A stretch of DNA of 64,000 nucleotides from Oscheius sp. JU75. Its lineage: Eukaryota > Nematoda > Chromadorea > Rhabditida > Rhabditidae. How positions within the stretch are numbered: the stretch's first letter is position 1; every line of letters begins with the position of its first letter. The notes below the pieces were generated by a model that was not told the DNA's origin, searched no databases, and was given only the letters and a program-made list of their open reading frames with translations. Positions 58,488 to 64,000 of this stretch are shown here, piece by piece. The position numbers and the translations under genes are program-made. Where the stretch lies: contig JASJZC010000002.1 of assembly GCA_037178855.1 (NCBI GenBank), positions 310,001 through 374,000 of the forward strand, given 5' to 3'.

Positions 58488-61400
58488 AGTCAACCAATGG
58501 ATGTCTCCTTCCTTGGCCTGGCGAGTGGCTCCAGAACGAGAAGCCCTTCAACATCACCCATACCCAGTTGGGACAACTGGGCTTGTGTAGGCAGCATCGT
58601 GGCGAGGAATATCTACTGGCGAGTCAGACGTAAGCTTGAAAAAAGAGGGGAAATCGTGACAGGTCCCATTTTCAGGGAACGAGGAGAATGCTTCCGCTGT
58701 CTCATCGCCTTCCCTGTCCACTATAACGCCCTCCAGTACAAAATTAGTGAGTGTTTGTAGTCATTTTTCATCAAAAACTCATTAGCCATTAAAAACCGCC
58801 AAAGCGGCTATGCGGTGGGCATAAATCAGCTCAGGGCAAAAAAGGGCGGCCTGTCGCTCTGCCTCTAAATCGGTCTCGAAAACGAGACGAGCGCCCCATG
58901 CCAATTTGGAGAATGGCAGCCGTGAAAACGAGCTGACAGATGGGGGTTTTAGGTATTTTGGATGATGAGTACAGAGAGACAGAGATAGATCGTTTTTCCA
59001 AATCTTTCCTTATTCCAAGTTAGCTCCCAGTAGATAATTTCCTCGCCCAAAATATGTGCTAGTGCACCATTAACAGAGGCACTATTTTTTCGTAAGGGAG
59101 CATTCAAATGGGATCCCAAATCTGGGTGCAGGCGCTAATTCGGAAGGAGATGAAAATGTTTTCAGCTCAATGCATCTTCGACCCAGCAATGACAGTGGAA
59201 AAGTGCAGAAGACATTTTACCGGTGATGTCGTAATGCACACCTTATTCAGAAGTGAGTTTTTCAAAATCTTGTGCTTGGATTTTAGTACGATTATTAGGG
59301 AGATGGATTCCAACCTTCTCAGTAGTCCACACTCACAAAATGACCCTTGCAATTTGAGCCGCGACGATTCACCAATTAGCAGGCAGCGATATCATTAGCT
59401 GGCGCCCCAGTGGACCAATTCCCACGATGTATCTCTCGGTCTCGGTCGCTCCATTATTTGGTAGACTGAGAAAAGAAAGAGGGAGAATCTCATATGAGGT
59501 CTGATCTCCAAGACAGGAATAGAAAGACAGTAGGACAGAGAGACAGAGACATAGAGGCGGAGAGACGGAGAAACAGAAAAATCAAAGAGATAGGAAGACA
59601 GAGTAACAGAGAGACAGAGAAACCGAGAGACAGAGAGGAGAAACACAGAGAAAAAGAGAGACACAATAACCGGTCCAGTTTTCAGAGGATGCAACAGTAA
59701 TTCCTTGTCCTCTCGAAGCGCCACTGGACTTCACATACCATGACAGTAGCGGGACTTGTAGCAGTCGGTCTTCGAGCATTGCAAGGTGAGAAAAGCCCCG
59801 TCTCTGTCTCATATTTGATCCATACTGTATTATTTTCAGGTGCTCACAGTGGAACCGAATTTCCATGAGATATCAGGCCTGTCCGGAGAGTCCCAATCGC
59901 GAGGCTTCAGGTAATTTTTGAGGTTATTTTTGTAAAATCGTGGTATTGTCGACTTTGCCGTTCAGTGGCTCTAACCTAAAGGATGTGGATTGACTCTAGT
60001 AACGTCCTTGGTAACTAGAGACTGGACTGAAACTTATTCCAAATTCCTACAGTCTCGAGTGACTTACTCCCAACAATAATAATCTCCTCTCATCCCTTGT
60101 GGAAATGTGATTGACACCCTGCCGACGATAACGTAGTCAGGAATTAGGGCCGGGCGCTGTGGTCAATTTGGTCAGAGCCACTCAATTTCTGACAGCTATG
60201 GCACTTGAGAGATCCGGCAATTGGCGAGAGCTCTCCAGAAGTTATAGGGGGACATCTGAATTCAAAATTGGGACAGTAAATATCTTTGTCTCTGTCTCTC
60301 TATTGCCCGATCTTCAGTCTCGGAAATGGAATGTATAGCTGTTTGGACGGCCATGGGACAGCTCTATTTCGCCGCAAGGCTTGGCAACAAACGTGGAGAG
60401 AGCTACAGATGTTTTGTTAGTTCCATTAAAAAAAGTCATTCAAAAAAAATGACAGATCCTTCAACAAGCCGGCTCCTCTGGTCTCCTAGGGATGTCAGCC
60501 GATTCAGGCTGTCAGGAACTGACCCATATTGGGGCAGCAGCCATGACCATTCATTACAGACAAGGTACGCTGGGATTTTTCAACGTAGACCTGATTTTCA
60601 GCTGCTGAGGTCCAGCCAGAATGTGACTTTCCATCCTATATGTGGAAGCATGAGGGGAAGAAGCACCGGTATGAATGGACGAGTATTGTCGACTCGATGG
60701 CTCACAAAGTTCATAGAGGTGGGCCTGATAGAGAGAGACAGGAGAAAAACAGTGAGACAGGGTGACAGAGAGACAGTGGGAGACAGGGAGATAGAAAGAC
60801 AGAGAGACAAAGAGGCAAAATACAGAGAGACAGAGGGAGGCAGGGAGATAGAGCGACAGAGAAACACAGAGACAGAAAACCTGACCAGAAATAGTTTCTT
60901 CAGGTTCCTGGACATCCTTCTACCGTAACCGGAACGATACGGTTTGGACCTGTACCGAGAGGAAGGAAAAAGGCCACCTCCACTATATGAGAGCCTTTGT
61001 GAGGAAAGGCTGCACAGTCGGGTACCAATGCATCAAGGTTGGCTGATTCTACTTTTCACGATTCCGTCTTTAAATTTAGATCCTTCGCCGTAAAAAGCAC
61101 TTAGTGCAACTCTCCTACGGTCCAATCAGCTCGAACGAGTTCGAGGACTGCATGGAAATGATGGTCGAGCACAGTGATACGATTATTCTGGATGGACATA
61201 AGGTGAAACAAGGAAAAAACAACAAAATGGTGTTCCAGGATCAATGTTCTCTTCGAGGACGTCACTACTTTTCTCATTGTCCCTCACCGAGTCTGGCTAT
61301 TGGTTGTAATGGGGAGAAACTGAAGTTGTTGAGGGAATGTCACACGGATAACTATGGTAAGTTTTACTGTTCCTGTGGCCACTACCGTAACCCAGTCGCC

Positions 61401-61932
61401 TTCGTGACAGGACTCACGCTGAAGCCAAACTGACGTCTCTTTACGTCTCTTTAACCAAAACTTAGCTCTCAATGTTTGTGTGCTAAATTGAAGCCAATGG
61501 GTCCCGGCACGAAATCAAATGGGTTACAGTAGTGACAGTAGAATATACCGCGAATTTAGAAAGCTACGCCTGTGCTGCACATTTTACCGAACACGGGACA
61601 AAGTTCCTGATTATGAGACAAGAGGAGACTGGGAAGCATTTGTGTATGGTAAGTCATTGTGTTCTTTCAAAAATATCATGTTTTTAGGCTCAGTCTACCC
61701 GATCCACTCTCATTCAAATTTTCGACCATGTCTCCTGTGACCACTTCACAATACAGGACGCCTACCCCTCCCTGGCCGTAAATGTTACAAGTTCAGGTAT
61801 ACTTTTCCATATATTTCGAATTATTAATGTTTAGAACCGTGCGGAACTTCTCTGCTTGCGGGATTTTTGTACAGCTCTTCCTCATCTTCTGCAGAATTCT
61901 TAATTGTTGGTGTACTAATGAGCTTTTTGTAG
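58488..61932 (+). CDS. Cysteine-rich extracellular protein, possibly GPI-anchored (5' end missing)
   Basis: Fourteen exons with joining phases: 58488-58629, 58676-58746, 59166-59252, 59383-59460, 59686-59785, 59840-59910, 60318-60415, 60456-60564, 60602-60718, 60904-61037, 61080-61356, 61560-61648, 61688-61796 and 61835-61932. The first visible block (NGCLLPWPGEWLQNEKPFN) and later blocks (CPLEAPLDFTYHDSSGTC, ECIAVWTAMGQLYFAARLG, CDFPSYMWKHEGKKHRYEW) repeat a pattern of paired cysteines and tryptophans. From memory this resembles the extracellular family described in Pfam only as DUF7042-7045. I am not certain of those names. The end is serine-rich and then hydrophobic (SSSSSSAEFLIVGVLMSFL, stop at 61932), as in a GPI-anchor signal. 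The signal-peptide exon was not found. Function is unknown. Several introns are GACAGAGA arrays (59530-59670, 60735-60870). Confidence 0.75.
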
Positions 61933-62439
61933 AAAAATCTATGATTTTATGTTTCACGGGTACCTGTTGTATCAATTTTTACCATGTGCTTCTCCTCATC
62001 CTCTCAGTCCGTGTGATCCAAAACCCTGATCTAGTCGCTTCGATACGGTTGTTGAAATTATTAAAAAAATATTCACGTACTTCTGTCTTTCTTTCTCTCC
62101 GTCTTTCTGACTCTCTGTCTCTTTATCTCTCTGCCTTTGTGCCTCTGTGTCTCCGTGTCTCTCTATTTCTGTATCTCTCTGTCTCTCTCTTTGTCTCTCA
62201 GTCTTTCAGTCTCTCTTCTCTCCATGGTCTCAGTCAATCTAGTCATGAGACGCTTGGGACTTTCCCTCCAACCCCCACACAGTTTATTCTTTTTGCAAAA
62301 TGTTCATCACTCGTGTAAAATAATTAAAATCCCTGTCCCCTTTCAACATTTCAGACTTGAAGTAAGGTGATAATATTTTTCAGCTGCTCGTCTCTCCAAT
62401 CAGCTTTTCGTGTTTGATCGGACTTTTTGTTCTGATTTT
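61933..62439. other. Spacer with CTCTGTCT array
   Basis: Between the stop at 61932 and the chemoreceptor start at 62440. About 62085-62220 is a CTGTCTCTCTG-type repeat. No exon seen. Confidence 0.5.
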
Positions 62440-63809
62440 ATGTCAATGACTACAAACTTTGACTGTGCCACGAGGAATCCCGAGCTGACCCTCATATTTC
62501 TACGATGTCAGTATGTTATTGTAGCCTTAACAGCACCGACAGGAATTTTTGGGCTAGTTTGTATTGTCAAGGCTTCACCGGAAGAGATGAGGAACTTTCG
62601 GGCGATTTTAATTGTTTATCAAACGAGGTTTGTCTTTCCGAAAATCTTAGAAATACAGTTGCAGTCTGATCCTTGTCGATCTCATTCTCTCCCTGCTGGT
62701 CATTCCCGACTTCCTTTTTCCAATACTGGGGGGCTATCCTCTAGGAATTCTGGCATTGGTAGGAGTACCCACATTCCCGCAGCTATTGGTGGCGTGTTCG
62801 ACTTTCTCTGGTGAGGCCATCTGTTAAAAATGTCCAGTTTTTCAGTCATGTTTGGTTCCTTAGCTCATATTTTCTTACATCGCCATCAGACAGTCGTCCC
62901 ACCGTATTCTCGCCTTCGTCTTCCACCAGTCATCCGAATTCTTAATACGAGCCTATTGTATCTGTTTCCCCAGGCAGGATTACTGTTTTCTTCCCAATTC
63001 GTGCCATCAGATTTAGCTGAAGTTAAGCAGCAAATTGCACAGGTAATCATATCTTAAAGTCGCTCATCTTTGCTCATGTACCTCGGGGAAATTCATCGCG
63101 CATGGCTCAGTCGGTAAGCGCTTCGATACCAAAAAGGTGCCGGATTCGATTCCCTGGTCGGTAAAACTTGCTCGTCTACTCATGAATCACAGAGGAACAC
63201 CTTAAGAAGGGTTTTGTAAGATTCCCTGAGCTAGAAGCATTTTCCGGCAGGCCGAATGTCGAATTCTGCGCATTGGATTCAAACGAGGGGGCCAGGTTAC
63301 GCACGAATTCAGGAAAGTTCCTGCGTTGCGGCTGAACTTTTCCACCAAAGTACCATTGTCTTGGAGCGGGAGACCTCGATTCTTATAGCCAAGTTGGTGG
63401 CGTTCATGCTCATTTCTAGTGTCTCACTACTGGCCTTTTTGGTGAGTATGATTTCCAGGATTTAAGCTGGTTCCAGGTCTGTGACACATTTCATTGTCTC
63501 CGTCACGCCAGTGCCCATCTCTCTCCACGAACACGTCACGTAATCAAAAATTCCATTGAGATTCTGATGATACAGTGTCTGGTTCCGCAAATTTTTGCCT
63601 TTGTTCCAATTGGAATCTACATGATCATCACGTTGGCTGATATCAATAGTCAAGGTTTGGTCAGACCACCATTACCCTTAAGAAACATACGTTTAAGTAC
63701 TGGTTCAATCCACTACATTGCTACTATCGCTGCATTCCTTTGTCTCAACCCTGTCTCTTATCCTTCTCAGCAGTCACTACAGAAGTTTTATCTGGAACTC
63801 TCTGATTAG
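62440..63809 (+). CDS. Srh-like serpentine chemoreceptor
   Basis: Nematode chemosensory 7TM receptor. ATG at 62440 opens MSMTTNFDCATRNPELTLIF. TM1 and the following loop, VALTAPTGIFGLVCIVKASP then EEMRNFRAILIVYQ, match the Srh/Str-type start (GFYCIxxKTPxxM). Further segments are LILVDLILSLLVIPDFLFPI, LALVGVPTFPQLLVACSTF, ILIAKLVAFMLISSVSLLAF and MIQCLVPQIFAFVPIGIYMI. The late Srh signature LSPRTRHVIKNSIEIL comes before TM6, and STGSIHYIATIAAFLCLNPV in TM7. The join between the exon ending near 63041 (GTAATC donor) and the exon after 63251 does not keep phase in the obvious way, so one border is uncertain or the gene is damaged. That intron contains a tRNA-like segment. Confidence 0.72.
63096..63162 (+). 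repeat. tRNA-like segment inside a chemoreceptor intron
   Basis: GCATGGCTCAGTCGGTAAGC (A-box-like) and, 30 nt on, CCGGATTCGATTCCCTGG (B-box/T-arm-like), then TCGGTAAAACTTG. It is the best-preserved of the tRNA-like segments, but the acceptor stem does not close. Confidence 0.45.
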
Positions 63810-63875
63810 AAGAAGAAAAAAAGCTACAGCCGTTTTCGTCGTGTCAAGAACACCGAATTACAAAACATAAAAGGT

Positions 63876-64000
63876 TTATTGAACAATAGCCGGCCCCTTT
63901 CCACAAGCAGTCTTGTTGCTTTCGAAGGTGATGCTGTACCGCTTGGCCGAGCAGTCTCTCTTCGGCTCCGTAGTTCCCTCCGGCTTGACTAGCATCACTG
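63876..64000 (-). CDS. 3' end of an unidentified gene (partial)
   Basis: An open minus-strand frame enters from the right edge and ends ERKRDCSAKRYS-like sequence: EPKRDCSAKRYSITFESNKT, then ACGKGPAIVQ and TAA at 63876-63878. The stop overlaps AATAAA (63875-63880), a polyadenylation signal, which supports a real gene end. Two cysteines and a short basic stretch are all that can be seen. The family is unknown. Confidence 0.55.
   Translation of the reverse strand, partial: VMLVKPEGTTEPKRDCSAKRYSITFESNKTACGKGPAIVQ

Noticed and set aside
63096-63162. Functional tRNA gene
   Set aside because: A-box and B-box-like sequences are present, but the acceptor and anticodon stems do not pair. It is treated as tRNA-derived repeat.

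Overview
This window is nuclear DNA from a nematode, most likely a free-living rhabditid related to but distinct from Caenorhabditis elegans. The genes are split by short introns (mostly 35-60 nt) with the worm-type acceptor TTTTCAG. Several predicted proteins match C. elegans families closely (synaptobrevin SNB-1, latrophilin LAT-1, RNA helicase RHA-1, MRPS-35, acid sphingomyelinase, ONECUT homeobox), and two serpentine chemoreceptor families typical of nematodes are present. Gene models were built by hand: I looked for GT/AG boundaries and checked that exon phases join and that totals are multiples of three.

Layout. 445-2730 (-): DENN-domain protein, DENND1/RME-4 type, probably running off the left edge. 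3703-5202 (-): serpentine GPCR. 6406-7661 (-): NMN adenylyltransferase. 8185-8938 (-): small secreted Gly/Asn/Gln-rich protein. 9779-10209 (+): small secreted protein with two apparent frame breaks. 10569-10934 (-): synaptobrevin. 12983-15367 (-): acid sphingomyelinase. 15862-26825 (-): a complete 17-exon latrophilin whose signal-peptide and lectin exons lie in a stretch that otherwise looks empty. 26826-31668: gene-free. 31669-33573 (+): unrecognised charged, probably nuclear protein. 33654-35191 (-): ONECUT homeobox. 35737-37167 (+): F-box protein. 37597-39811 (-): mitochondrial ribosomal protein mS35. 40709-46948 (+): RNA helicase A. 47301-48240 (+): a doubtful small gene and a decayed CK1-type kinase. 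48473-50719 (-): rhodopsin-like GPCR. 50720-55622: gene-poor and repeat-rich. 55623-56769 (+): organic solute transporter alpha-like protein. 58488-61932 (+): multi-exon cysteine-rich, possibly GPI-anchored protein. 62440-63809 (+): Srh-type chemoreceptor. 63876-64000 (-): the 3' end of another gene.

The genes are not an operon-like pathway. They alternate strands and are mostly unrelated in function, although several (synaptobrevin, latrophilin, GPCRs, connecdenn-type DENN protein) act at membranes or synapses.

The most unusual content is repetitive and intronic. A short hairpin-forming element around GACAGCGCTGTC occurs about 13 times between 40.9 and 49.1 kb, almost always in introns, on both strands, with paired changes in its stem. 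GACAGAGA-type arrays make up most of several introns. Short tRNA-like segments with A-box and B-box-like sequence are scattered through the window. A CCCGTACCATCTCG-like motif recurs in and upstream of the latrophilin introns. Latrophilin also carries two adjacent alternative exons for one half of its lectin domain, and their lengths make them mutually exclusive.
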